NCBI GenBank assembly: GCA_046565865.1
Contig: JBKHXU010000162.1
Span: forward strand, 1-11,287
DNA from: JBKHXU01 sp046565865
Lineage (GTDB): Bacteria; Pseudomonadota; Gammaproteobacteria; Acidiferrobacterales; Sulfurifustaceae
Length of the DNA stretch: 11,287 bases
Direction: 5' to 3'
Of this stretch, positions 1 through 6,654 are shown piece after piece. The position numbers were made by a program, and so were the translations under genes. The notes below the pieces were generated by a model. It had not been told where the DNA came from, searched no databases, and worked only from the letters and a program-made list of their open reading frames with translations. Position 1 is the stretch's first letter, and each line of letters opens with the position of its first letter.

Positions 1-745
1 TGAACGGGCTCAGCGTCGCCCCGCCGGTGCGCAGCACGCCGAAAATGTCCTTGCCGACACGCTGCGCATCGCCGACGACGGCACCGCCGATGCAGCGGCC
101 CTGACCGTCGAGATATTTGGTGGCCGAGTGGATCACAATGTCGGCGCCGAGCGCGAGCGGGCGCTGCAACGCCGGCGTGCAAAAGCAATTGTCGACCGCG
201 AGCACGGCATTGCGCGAATGCGCCAACTCCGCGAGCTGGCGAATGTCCGCAATCTCGGTCAGCGGGTTCGACGGCGTTTCCAGGAACAACAACTTGGTGT
301 TCGGCCGCAGCGCCTGCTCCCACGCACGATAGTCCGTGAGCGGCACGAACGTGGTCTCGACGCCGAAGCGCCCCAGGTACTGCTGAAACAACACCACCGT
401 GGTGCCGAAGATGGCGCGCGAGGCGACAATGTGATCGCCCGACTTGAGCAAGCCGAGACAGGTGGCGAGCACCGCGGCCATGCCCGAGGAAAACGCCACG
501 CACGCCGCGCCACCCTCGAGCGCCGCCAGCCGCTGCTCGAAGGCGCGCACCGTGGGATTGGTGAAACGCGAATAGATGTTCCCCGGGCTGTCGCCGGAAA
601 AACGCGCGGCCGCCTCGGCGGCGCTGGCAAATACGAAACTCGAGGTCGGGAAGATCGGCTCGGACTGCTCGCCCTCGTCGGTACGCGTGTGCCCGACGCG
701 CACCGCGCGCGTCGCAAAGCGCCAACGTTCGCTATCGTCTGACAT
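1..745 (-). CDS. metZ: O-succinylhomoserine sulfhydrylase, N-terminal 248 residues (cut by left edge)
   Basis: Pyridoxal-phosphate enzyme of the Cys/Met metabolism family. It joins O-succinylhomoserine with sulfide to give homocysteine in the cytoplasm, the direct-sulfhydrylation route to methionine. Seen: the family fold from residue 1, SSGMAA at 86-91 (cofactor phosphate region), ETPSNP at 156-161, the cofactor-binding Asp185 in VDN, and the Schiff-base lysine Lys210 in HSATKYLDGQGR. The DGQGR after the lysine is typical of MetZ rather than MetB or MetC. The ATG at 743-745 is preceded by GGAGG (751-755) with a 5-nt gap, which fixes the start. The gene runs off the left edge, so roughly the last 150 of about 400 residues are missing. 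It has its own promoter, riboswitch and terminator, so it is a separate unit from purF. A related gamma-synthase is possible but less likely. Confidence 0.93.
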   Translation of the reverse strand, partial: MSDDSERWRFATRAVRVGHTRTDEGEQSEPIFPTSSFVFASAAEAAARFSGDSPGNIYSRFTNPTVRAFEQRLAALEGGAACVAFSSGMAAVLATCLGLLKSGDHIVASRAIFGTTVVLFQQYLGRFGVETTFVPLTDYRAWEQALRPNTKLLFLETPSNPLTEIADIRQLAELAHSRNAVLAVDNCFCTPALQRPLALGADIVIHSATKYLDGQGRCIGGAVVGDAQRVGKDIFGVLRTGGATLSPF

Positions 746-750
746 CAGTG

Positions 751-755
751 CCTCC
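751..755 (-). promoter_or_regulatory. Ribosome binding site of metZ
   Basis: A perfect GGAGG lies 5 nt before the ATG. It is just downstream of the intrinsic terminator and of a CCCGC segment (761-765) that could pair with the terminator's 3' arm. Confidence 0.8.
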
Positions 756-769
756 AATTTGCGGGCACG

Positions 770-800
770 AAAAAACCCGCCGGACAGCCAGAGCGGGTTT
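770..800 (-). terminator. Intrinsic terminator in the metZ leader
   Basis: In the minus-strand transcript, AAACCCGC (800-793) and GCGGGTTT (780-773) form a perfect 8-bp stem around a 12-nt loop. The T-run (775-770) begins in the stem and continues past it. This is a rho-independent terminator between the aptamer and the start codon, about 25 nt before metZ. Its position is what a riboswitch acting by premature termination requires. The 5' arm (CCCGC, 797-793) is complementary to GCGGG at 833-829, inside the aptamer. Confidence 0.8.
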
Positions 801-804
801 GGTT

Positions 805-857
805 CGCTTTAGCTGCATTTGTTAAGCGCCCGCAAGCTGAAAGCTCAAATCGGCGCA
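805..857 (-). ncRNA. SAM-II (SAM-alpha) type riboswitch aptamer upstream of metZ
   Basis: The minus-strand RNA can fold like the compact H-type pseudoknot of the SAM-II class. Stem P1 is GCGCC (856-852) with GGCGC (830-826), 5 perfect pairs. It is followed by the conserved-type loop GAUUUG (851-846). The pseudoknot is UUGCG (835-831) with UGCAG (817-813). The conserved 3' element AGCUAAA is at 814-808 and follows UUAACAAAUGC. Compared with the SAM-II sequences I remember, stem bases differ while pairing is kept. SAM-II represses methionine genes when SAM is abundant, which fits metZ. The class is best known from Alphaproteobacteria. Start and end are approximate. The identification is by recall of the consensus, not by a covariance-model search. 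Confidence 0.85.
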
Positions 858-864
858 TATCCGA

Positions 865-894
865 ACACTACGCGGTGGCCTGGGCGCTTGTCAA
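865..894 (-). promoter_or_regulatory. Probable sigma-70 promoter of metZ
   Basis: On the minus strand a perfect -35 box TTGACA (894-889) is followed after 18 nt by TAGTGT (870-865), a weak -10 box keeping the T, A and final T. Transcription would start about position 858, one or two bases before riboswitch stem P1. That agreement supports the call. The -35 box lies in the loop of the hairpin at 874-917. Confidence 0.65.
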
Positions 895-917
895 CGTCCG
901 ACCGTACCCTGGCCACC
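874..917 (-). terminator. Hairpin after purF, possible 3' end of the purF transcript
   Basis: Arms GGTGGCCAGGG (917-907) and CCCAGGCCACC (884-874) pair over 7 bp, one A-A mismatch and 3 more bp, with a 22-nt loop. The hairpin starts 7 nt after the purF stop codon. No T-run follows, so it is not a standard intrinsic terminator; it could stabilise the mRNA end or assist termination. It overlaps the metZ promoter and could instead be an operator. Confidence 0.35.
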
Positions 918-924
918 TCGATGG

Positions 925-2454
925 CTAACGCGAGAACGTCAGGATCTCCGCGGTGATGTGGTCGTTGGCATTCCCGCTCGCGTCCTGGCGCGCCGTCTTC
1001 GCGGCATCGTTGCGGCATTGCTCGATCTGTTCCAGATACGCCGGGCTGATGTCGCCGGTGACGTAGACGCCGTCGAAGCACGAGGCGTCGAAGCCGGTCA
1101 CGCGCGGGTTGCCCTCGCGCGCGGCGTCGATGAGGTCGGGCAAGTCCTGATAGATCAGGCGATCAGCGCCGATCGCCTGCGCCACTTCCTCTTCCGAGCG
1201 GCCGCTCGCGACCAGCTCGCTTGCCGCCGGCATGTCGATGCCGTACACATTGGGATAGCGCACCGGCGGCGCGGCCGAGGCGAAGTACACCTTGCGTGCG
1301 CCGGCCTCGCGCGCCATCTGGATGATCTGCGCCGAGGTCGTACCGCGCACGATCGAGTCGTCCACCAGCAGCACGTTCTTGCCTTTGAATTCGAGGTCGA
1401 TGGCGTTGAGCTTCTGGCGCACCGACTTCTTACGCTGCGCTTGCCCCGGCATGATGAAGGTGCGGCCGATGTAGCGGTTCTTGATGAAGCCCTCGCGGTA
1501 CTTGATGCCGAGCGCGTGCGCCATCTGTAAGCCGGCGGTGCGCGAGGTATCGGGGATGGGGATGACGACGTCGATGTCGAGATTCTTCCACTCGCGCTTG
1601 ATCTTGGCCGCGAGCTTCTCGCCCATGCGCAGGCGCGTCTTGTGCACCGCGATGTTGTCGATGATCGAATCGGGCCGCGCCAGATAGACGTACTCAAAAA
1701 TGCACGGCGTGTGCTGGGGGTTGTCCACGCACTGGCGCGTATGCACCTGGCCCTGCATATCGATGAACACCGCCTCGCCCGGGCCGACGTCGCGTTCGAG
1801 CTCGAATCCGAGCACGTCGAGCGCCACGGATTCGGAGGCGATCATATGTTCCGGCCCGTTGTCGGTGTCGCGCCGACCGAATACCACCGGACGGATGCCG
1901 TGCGGGTCGCGAAACGCCAAGATGCCGAAACCGACGATGAGCACGACCACCGCGTACGCGCCGCGTACGCGCCGGTGCACCGCCGTCACCGCACGGAAAA
2001 TATCGTCCGGCGTCAGGCGCAGCCGGCTCACCGAGTACAGCTCGTGCGCGAAGACGTTGAGCAGGATTTCGGAATCGGACTCGGTGTTGATGTGGCGCAG
2101 GTCCTCGCGGAACATCTCTTGCGCGAGCTGCGCCGAATTCGTGAGATTACCGTTGTGCGCCAGCGCCAGGCCAAACGGCGAGTTTACGAAAAACGGCTGC
2201 GCCTCGGCCGCCGACTCGCAGCCGGCGGTCGGATAGCGCACATGACCGATGCCCATATTGCCGACGAGCCCCTCCATGTGGCGCTGCTGGAACACGTCGC
2301 GCACCAGGCCGTTGTCCTTGCGCAGATACACGCGCCGTCCGTCGCTGGTGACGATACCGGCGGCATCCTGTCCACGGTGCTGGAGCACCGTGAGCCCGTC
2401 ATAAATGGCTTGGTTGACCGGGCCCTTGCCCAGAATGCCGATGATGCCGCACAT
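925..2454 (-). CDS. purF: Amidophosphoribosyltransferase
   Basis: It catalyses the first committed step of purine synthesis: PRPP plus glutamine give 5-phosphoribosylamine, in the cytoplasm. The protein is 509 residues, the usual length. Cys2 follows the initiator Met directly (MCGIIGI), so removal of Met exposes the N-terminal nucleophile and there is no propeptide. The class II glutaminase domain fills about the first 235 residues, with RYPTAG, AHNGNLTN and NTESDSE motifs. The phosphoribosyltransferase domain carries the PRPP loop VDDSIVRGTT at 364-373. The reading frame is open for another 143 codons upstream, but the ATG at 2452-2454 is chosen because the catalytic Cys must be terminal. 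GAGG (2467-2464) stands 9 nt before it. It follows cvpA by 32 nt and ends the operon. Confidence 0.97.
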   Translation of the reverse strand: MCGIIGILGKGPVNQAIYDGLTVLQHRGQDAAGIVTSDGRRVYLRKDNGLVRDVFQQRHMEGLVGNMGIGHVRYPTAGCESAAEAQPFFVNSPFGLALAHNGNLTNSAQLAQEMFREDLRHINTESDSEILLNVFAHELYSVSRLRLTPDDIFRAVTAVHRRVRGAYAVVVLIVGFGILAFRDPHGIRPVVFGRRDTDNGPEHMIASESVALDVLGFELERDVGPGEAVFIDMQGQVHTRQCVDNPQHTPCIFEYVYLARPDSIIDNIAVHKTRLRMGEKLAAKIKREWKNLDIDVVIPIPDTSRTAGLQMAHALGIKYREGFIKNRYIGRTFIMPGQAQRKKSVRQKLNAIDLEFKGKNVLLVDDSIVRGTTSAQIIQMAREAGARKVYFASAAPPVRYPNVYGIDMPAASELVASGRSEEEVAQAIGADRLIYQDLPDLIDAAREGNPRVTGFDASCFDGVYVTGDISPAYLEQIEQCRNDAAKTARQDASGNANDHITAEILTFSR

Positions 2455-2486
2455 GGGGGAAAACCTCGTGCAGTTAAAGTGAAAGT

Positions 2487-2981
2487 CTAGCCGTAGCGTA
2501 TGTGGCGGGCAACATCCCGCGGGAGATACTCGCTCGCCACGACCGCCACCTCTTGAAAGTATGGCGCCAAAACCGAGTCTCGCCACCACGGCCGCTGCGG
2601 CAAACTGGTGATGCCGCCGACCAGGAACACAATGACGATGATGACACCGCCGCGTGCAATGCCGACCAGCGCACCCATAATTGCGTTTGGGGCGCGCAAC
2701 GCACCGCGCAGCGGCAGGGCGCGGTGGATAATGAACACGACGATGGTGCCGACGATGAAGACCAGCAGGAACACCGCGACGAACGCCGCCACGGTGCGCA
2801 GTTGCGGGTCCGCGATCACACCCATGAACCACGCCGCTACGCCGTCGGCGAATAACCACGCGACGAACGCCGCCAACGGCCACAACACCAGCGACAACAC
2901 CTCGAGCACGAACCCGCGTAGCGCGCCGGTGACGGCGAACGTGACCAATACCACGATCAACATGTAGTCGAAGGCGTTCAT
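2487..2981 (-). CDS. cvpA: CvpA family inner-membrane protein
   Basis: A 164-residue integral membrane protein of the CvpA family, named in E. coli for colicin V production. Its biochemical role is unsettled and it is nearly always found next to purF. Four hydrophobic segments are visible, near residues 5-20, 27-45, 62-84 and 100-122. The N-terminus MNAFDYMLIVV and the first-loop GALRGFVLE are typical of the family. The C-terminal 40 residues are soluble. The gap to dedD upstream is 16 nt and to purF downstream 32 nt, which places it in the same transcript. No clear Shine-Dalgarno sequence precedes the ATG at 2979-2981, so coupling to dedD translation is possible. Confidence 0.93.
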   Translation of the reverse strand: MNAFDYMLIVVLVTFAVTGALRGFVLEVLSLVLWPLAAFVAWLFADGVAAWFMGVIADPQLRTVAAFVAVFLLVFIVGTIVVFIIHRALPLRGALRAPNAIMGALVGIARGGVIIVIVFLVGGITSLPQRPWWRDSVLAPYFQEVAVVASEYLPRDVARHIRYG

Positions 2982-2997
2982 CGACGCGGCAACGACA

Positions 2998-3639
2998 TCA
3001 CGGATAGGCGAGGACCACGCCTTTTACGCCGGTTTCCTTTTCGATCTGTCCCTGCGCCTTTTGCGCCAGCGCCTTGTCCCTGAACGGTCCGACGCGCAGA
3101 CGCAAGGCGCTGCCGCCGTCGCGCGCAATGCGCTCGCGGCTTACCGCGTGACCATGCTTCTTGAGTTGCGTTTCGAGACGCACGGCGTTGCCGGCGTTGG
3201 AAAACGTGCCCACCTGCACCACCCAGCCGCTTTTGATCTCCGCCGCCTTCGGCTCCGGCTTGGGCGCCGGTTTGGTCGGCGCGCTGCTCGCCGCTTTAGC
3301 GACGGGCTTCGTCGGTGCCGGTTTGTCAGCTGCGGGCGCGGACGGCTTCGGCGCGGCCTTTGGCGCCTCGGCGATGACGGCGGGCTTCGGCGGTTCGGCA
3401 TCGACGATCGGCTTTTCCGGCGTACTCTGCTTGGGCGCCGGCGGCGGCACCGGCGTCACGACGACTTTGTTCTCGGCGTCGCTCGCCGGCACCGGGATTT
3501 GGCTCACGCTCGACGTGTCCGGCGGCGTCGAAGGGCGATCGAGGATCATCGGCACGAAGATCACCGCCAGCGACACGATGATGACGGCGCCGATGATGCG
3601 ATGCTTGGGATCGAAGTCGCTGGGATCTTTTTGGGTCAT
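2998..3639 (-). CDS. dedD: SPOR-domain cell-division protein, DedD type
   Basis: Bitopic inner-membrane protein of 213 residues. A short cytoplasmic N-terminus is followed by one membrane helix at about 14-33. Then comes a long low-complexity linker rich in Pro, Ala and Lys (about 35-135), which would span the periplasm. A C-terminal SPOR domain starts near 136 (KSGWVVQVGTF) and includes LRLRVGPF. SPOR domains bind denuded peptidoglycan at the division septum, and E. coli DedD, a division protein, lies in the same folC-dedD-cvpA context. Its ATG (3637-3639) overlaps the folC TGA by 4 nt (ATGA), which indicates translational coupling. The linker's biased composition makes long open frames on the opposite strand, which are not genes. 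Family assignment is firm; orthology to DedD rests on context and layout. Confidence 0.92.
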   Translation of the reverse strand: MTQKDPSDFDPKHRIIGAVIIVSLAVIFVPMILDRPSTPPDTSSVSQIPVPASDAENKVVVTPVPPPAPKQSTPEKPIVDAEPPKPAVIAEAPKAAPKPSAPAADKPAPTKPVAKAASSAPTKPAPKPEPKAAEIKSGWVVQVGTFSNAGNAVRLETQLKKHGHAVSRERIARDGGSALRLRVGPFRDKALAQKAQGQIEKETGVKGVVLAYP

Positions 3640-4913
3640 GGGGTCATTTCGAGCGCCGGCAGTATACCACCGACGGTATAAAACGACCCAAAGACGACGA
3701 TCCGGTCGGCCGGCGCCGCGGCACGTCGGGCGGCCGCGAACGCCGCCGCCGGCTCGGCAAAGCGCTCGACCGGTTGGCTGACACCGGCCTGTGTCAGCGC
3801 CGCCTGCAGTTGATCGGCGCTCGCCGCCCGCGGACCGGACAACGAGGTCAGATACCAGCGGTCGATACAGGACGCGATCGCGTCGACCACGGCGACGATG
3901 TCCTTATCGAGCAGCATGCCGAAGACGGCGTGCGTGCGTCCGCTCAGTTTGTGTTGCGTCAACGCGCGCGCAAGCGCGGCGGCGGCGGCCGGGTTGTGCG
4001 CCACGTCGAGGATCACCACCGGTTGGCCGGGCCACACTTGAAAGCGCCCTTGCACGCGCGCCCCCAAGAGGCCGGCGCGCAGCGCCGCCTGCGCCAGTGG
4101 AAACCGATCGCCGATGGCATCGAGCGCAACCAACGCGCCGGCGGCGTTGTTGAGCTGGTGGTCACCGCGCAATACCGGGTACGGCAGCCCGGCGCGCGCC
4201 TTATCGGGTTGCCGCAAGGTCCAGCCATGCGGCTCGCGCTCGATATGAAAATCGCGCCCGAGCTGTTTCAAATCCGCGCCGACCCGCGCCGCAGCCGCGG
4301 CGATGGCGGCGGGCGGATCGGCATCGCTGCACACCGCCGGGCGCTGCGCGCGAAATATTCCGGCTTTCTCCACTGCGATCGTCTCGCGGTCCGGGCCGAG
4401 CCAGGCGGTGTGATCGATGCCGATCGAGGTCACCACCGCGACGTCGGGATCGACACCGTTGACCGCATCGAGCCGCCCGCCCATGCCGACCTCGAGCACC
4501 GCGATGTCGATGCCGCGCGCGCGAAACACCTCCAGCGCCGCGAGCGTGCCGAATTCAAAGTAGGTCAACGAAATGTCGCCACGACATGCCTCGACGCGCG
4601 CGAATGCGTCGCACAGCGCCGTATCATCCACGGGTTCGCCCGCGACGCACACGCGCTCGTTGTAGCGCACGAGATGCGGCGAGGTGTAGGCGCCGACGCG
4701 ATAGCCGCCGGCGCGCAGCGCCGCATCGCAAAAGCCGACGGTCGAACCCTTGCCATTGGTGCCGGCGACGGTGATCACGGCGAACGGCGGGCGGCGCAGC
4801 TCACAGCGGTCGAGTACGGCGTGCACGCGTTCGAGGCCGAGCTCGATCGCGCGCGGGTACAGCGACTCGATGTAGCGCAGCCAGTCGGCGAGGGTACGCG
4901 GGGTCAGCGTCAG
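3636..4913 (-). CDS. folC: Bifunctional folylpolyglutamate / dihydrofolate synthase, probable CTG start
   Basis: It adds glutamate to dihydropteroate and extends the polyglutamate tail of folates, using ATP, in the cytoplasm. It belongs to the Mur ligase-like family. Numbering from the start chosen here, the P-loop GTNGKGST is at 51-58, followed by SPHLVRYNERV, GDISLTYFE, EVGMGGRLDA, TSIGIDHT and the C-terminal DVAHNPAAA. The first ATG, GTG or TTG in frame is GTG at 4824-4826. That would discard 29 residues containing the conserved opening helix (LADWLRYIESL and IELGLERV), which is clearly coding. Upstream there is no standard start before the frame enters accD. CTG at 4911-4913 overlaps the accD stop as CTGA, exactly like the ATGA overlaps at the neighbouring junctions, and gives 425 residues, the normal length. 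ACG (4908-4910) or the second CTG (4905-4907) are alternatives. Confidence 0.92.
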   Translation of the reverse strand: MTLTPRTLADWLRYIESLYPRAIELGLERVHAVLDRCELRRPPFAVITVAGTNGKGSTVGFCDAALRAGGYRVGAYTSPHLVRYNERVCVAGEPVDDTALCDAFARVEACRGDISLTYFEFGTLAALEVFRARGIDIAVLEVGMGGRLDAVNGVDPDVAVVTSIGIDHTAWLGPDRETIAVEKAGIFRAQRPAVCSDADPPAAIAAAAARVGADLKQLGRDFHIEREPHGWTLRQPDKARAGLPYPVLRGDHQLNNAAGALVALDAIGDRFPLAQAALRAGLLGARVQGRFQVWPGQPVVILDVAHNPAAAAALARALTQHKLSGRTHAVFGMLLDKDIVAVVDAIASCIDRWYLTSLSGPRAASADQLQAALTQAGVSQPVERFAEPAAAFAAARRAAAPADRIVVFGSFYTVGGILPALEMTP

Positions 4914-5818
4914 GAGAGTCCGGTCATGTCGCCGTCGTCTTGCACGACCGGCGCGCGTTCGACTTTAGGTTGCCGCGTCAGCGTCGCCAGCAGCGACGCC
5001 ACGCGATCGCGTAGCTCGCGGCGCTCGAGAATCATGTCGATGTTGCCGTGCGCCAGCAGGAATTCCGAACGCTGGAATCCTTCCGGCAACTTTTCGCGCA
5101 CGGTTTGTTCGATCACGCGCGGGCCGGCGAAGCCGATCAATGCTTTTGGCTCGGCGATGATGACGTCGCCCAACATCGCGAGACTCGCCGATACGCCGCC
5201 CATGGTCGGGTCGGTCAGGATCGAGATGAACGGAATGCCGCGCTCGCCGAGCTGCGTCAACACCGCCGCCGTCTTCGCCATTTGCATGAGCGAGAACAAG
5301 CCCTCCTGCATGCGTGCGCCGCCGCTGGCACTGAAGCACACGAGCGGGATGCCCTGCTCCAGACATGCGTTCGCGCCGCGCACGAAGCGCTCGCCGACGA
5401 CCGCACCCATCGAGCCGCCCATGAATCCGAATTCAAACGCGCACGCCACGAGCGGCAGACCCTTGAGCGCGCCTTGCATCACCACGAGCGCGTCGCGCTC
5501 GCCGGTATCGCGCTGCGCCTCGGTCAAACGATCTTTGTATTTTTTCAGGTCTTTGAACTTGAGCACGTCGACCGGCGCTAAGTTGGCGCCGATCTCTTCG
5601 CGCGGTTCGAGGTCGAGAAAGATATCCAGCCGCCGGCGCGCACTGATGCGCATGTGGTGCGAGCACTTGGGGCAGACGTTGAGATTCGTTTCGATCTCGG
5701 CCGAGTACAGCACCGCGCCGCACGCGGGGCACTTCTGCCACAAACCTTCGGGTACCGCCGCTTTCTTCGTGCCCTGGCTCTTGATCTTGGGCGGCAGCAG
5801 CTTGTCGAACCAGCTCAT
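4910..5818 (-). CDS. accD: Acetyl-CoA carboxylase carboxyltransferase subunit beta
   Basis: With AccA it forms the carboxyltransferase that moves CO2 from biotin (on AccB) to acetyl-CoA, giving malonyl-CoA for fatty-acid synthesis. The 302 residues match the family length. An N-terminal zinc ribbon has Cys30, Cys33, Cys49 and Cys52. The crotonase-like core shows SASGGARMQEG, PTMGGVSAS and GFAGPRVIEQTVRE. The ATG (5816-5818) overlaps the trpA TGA as ATGA and has GGGAG seven bases upstream. The stop overlaps the probable CTG start of folC. The zinc ribbon of E. coli AccD has been reported to bind nucleic acid, so self-regulation is conceivable, but nothing here shows it. accA is not in the window. 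Confidence 0.97.
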   Translation of the reverse strand: MSWFDKLLPPKIKSQGTKKAAVPEGLWQKCPACGAVLYSAEIETNLNVCPKCSHHMRISARRRLDIFLDLEPREEIGANLAPVDVLKFKDLKKYKDRLTEAQRDTGERDALVVMQGALKGLPLVACAFEFGFMGGSMGAVVGERFVRGANACLEQGIPLVCFSASGGARMQEGLFSLMQMAKTAAVLTQLGERGIPFISILTDPTMGGVSASLAMLGDVIIAEPKALIGFAGPRVIEQTVREKLPEGFQRSEFLLAHGNIDMILERRELRDRVASLLATLTRQPKVERAPVVQDDGDMTGLS

Positions 5819-6654
5819 GCAGAGGCTCCCGACGCGGCGCGCGGCGCGCGCGCCTGATCCATGGCCGTGCGCAGGCTGCGCACGAACGCCGGTACCTCGC
5901 CGAGCGCGCGCTCGGGCGCGTCGGCGTTGGCGGCGATGCGGCTGACGATGGCGCTGCCGACGACGACCGCATCGGCGATCGCCGCGACCGCGGCCGCGGT
6001 CTCGGGGCTGTTGATGCCAAAGCCGACCCCGAGCGGCAGATGCGTGTGCCGGCGGATGGTCTTGAGGCGACGGCTGACCTCGTTCACGTCCAAATGGCTG
6101 GCTCCGGTGACCCCTCGCAGTGACACATAGTATAGGTATCCCCGAGCGACCTCGGCGATACGGCGAATGCGGTCCGGCCCGCTCGTGGGGGCGAGCAAAA
6201 AGATGGGGTCTAGGCCGTGGGCGCGCAGCGTGCCCGCAAACGGCTCAGCCTCTTCCGGCGGCAAATCGACGGTCAGGACGCCATCCACGCCCGCGCTCGC
6301 CGCCTGCTCGGCGAAGGCCTGATAGCCCATCGCCTCGAACGGATTCAGGTAGCCCATTAACACGATCGGCGTGGTGCTGTCTTTGGCGCGGAACTCGCGC
6401 ACGATCTCGAGCACGCGCGTGAGCGTCACGTTGTGTTTGAGCGAACGCTCGGCCGCGTGTTGGATCACCGGGCCGTCGGCCATGGGATCGGAGAACGGCA
6501 CGCCGAGCTCGATGACGTCGGCGCCGGCGTCGACCAGCGCGTGCAGCAGCGGCACCGCCACCCACGGCTGCGGATCGCCGGCCATGACATACGGAATCAA
6601 CGCCGCTCGCTTTTGTTTCTTGAGCGCCGCGAAGGTGGGGGCGAGGCGTGACAT
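5815..6654 (-). CDS. trpA: Tryptophan synthase alpha subunit
   Basis: It cleaves indole-3-glycerol phosphate to indole and glyceraldehyde 3-phosphate. Indole is channelled to TrpB in the alpha2-beta2 complex. The 279 residues fold as a TIM barrel. The two catalytic acids are visible as Glu49 (VIELGVPFSDP) and Asp60 (MADGP), at the same numbers as in E. coli. The phosphate-binding region follows later in VGFGI and VVGSAIV. The frame is open further upstream inside trpB, but the ATG at 6652-6654 is right: MSRLAPTF is the normal N-terminus and it overlaps the trpB TAA as TAATG. The last 15 or so residues are Ala/Arg-rich and probably disordered. The stop overlaps the accD start. Confidence 0.97.
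   Translation of the reverse strand: MSRLAPTFAALKKQKRAALIPYVMAGDPQPWVAVPLLHALVDAGADVIELGVPFSDPMADGPVIQHAAERSLKHNVTLTRVLEIVREFRAKDSTTPIVLMGYLNPFEAMGYQAFAEQAASAGVDGVLTVDLPPEEAEPFAGTLRAHGLDPIFLLAPTSGPDRIRRIAEVARGYLYYVSLRGVTGASHLDVNEVSRRLKTIRRHTHLPLGVGFGINSPETAAAVAAIADAVVVGSAIVSRIAANADAPERALGEVPAFVRSLRTAMDQARAPRAASGASA

Noticed and set aside
128..742. A plus-strand open frame opposite metZ.
   Set aside because: The minus strand encodes the full set of MetZ N-terminal motifs with a good ribosome site. The plus-strand frame is low-complexity Arg-rich.
845..1081. A small minus-strand open frame spanning the purF end and the metZ leader.
   Set aside because: It overlaps the purF C-terminus out of frame and the structured riboswitch region, with Arg/His-rich composition and no ribosome site.
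1642..2490. A long plus-strand open frame opposite purF.
   Set aside because: It is antisense to conserved PurF motifs, has Arg/His/Val-rich composition and no family resemblance.
2455..2883. A possible 143-residue N-terminal extension of PurF.
   Set aside because: This stretch encodes CvpA in another frame, and PurF needs its Cys directly after the initiator Met.
3240..3500. Repetitive Ala/Pro/Lys-coding stretch that could be taken for a tandem DNA repeat.
   Set aside because: It is the low-complexity periplasmic linker normal in DedD-type SPOR proteins; no regular repeat unit is present.
3774..5945. A 723-codon open frame on the plus strand, opposite folC and accD.
   Set aside because: It is a shadow produced by high-GC codon bias. 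Its translation is Arg/Ala-rich without any recognisable domain, while the opposite strand encodes two clearly conserved enzymes.
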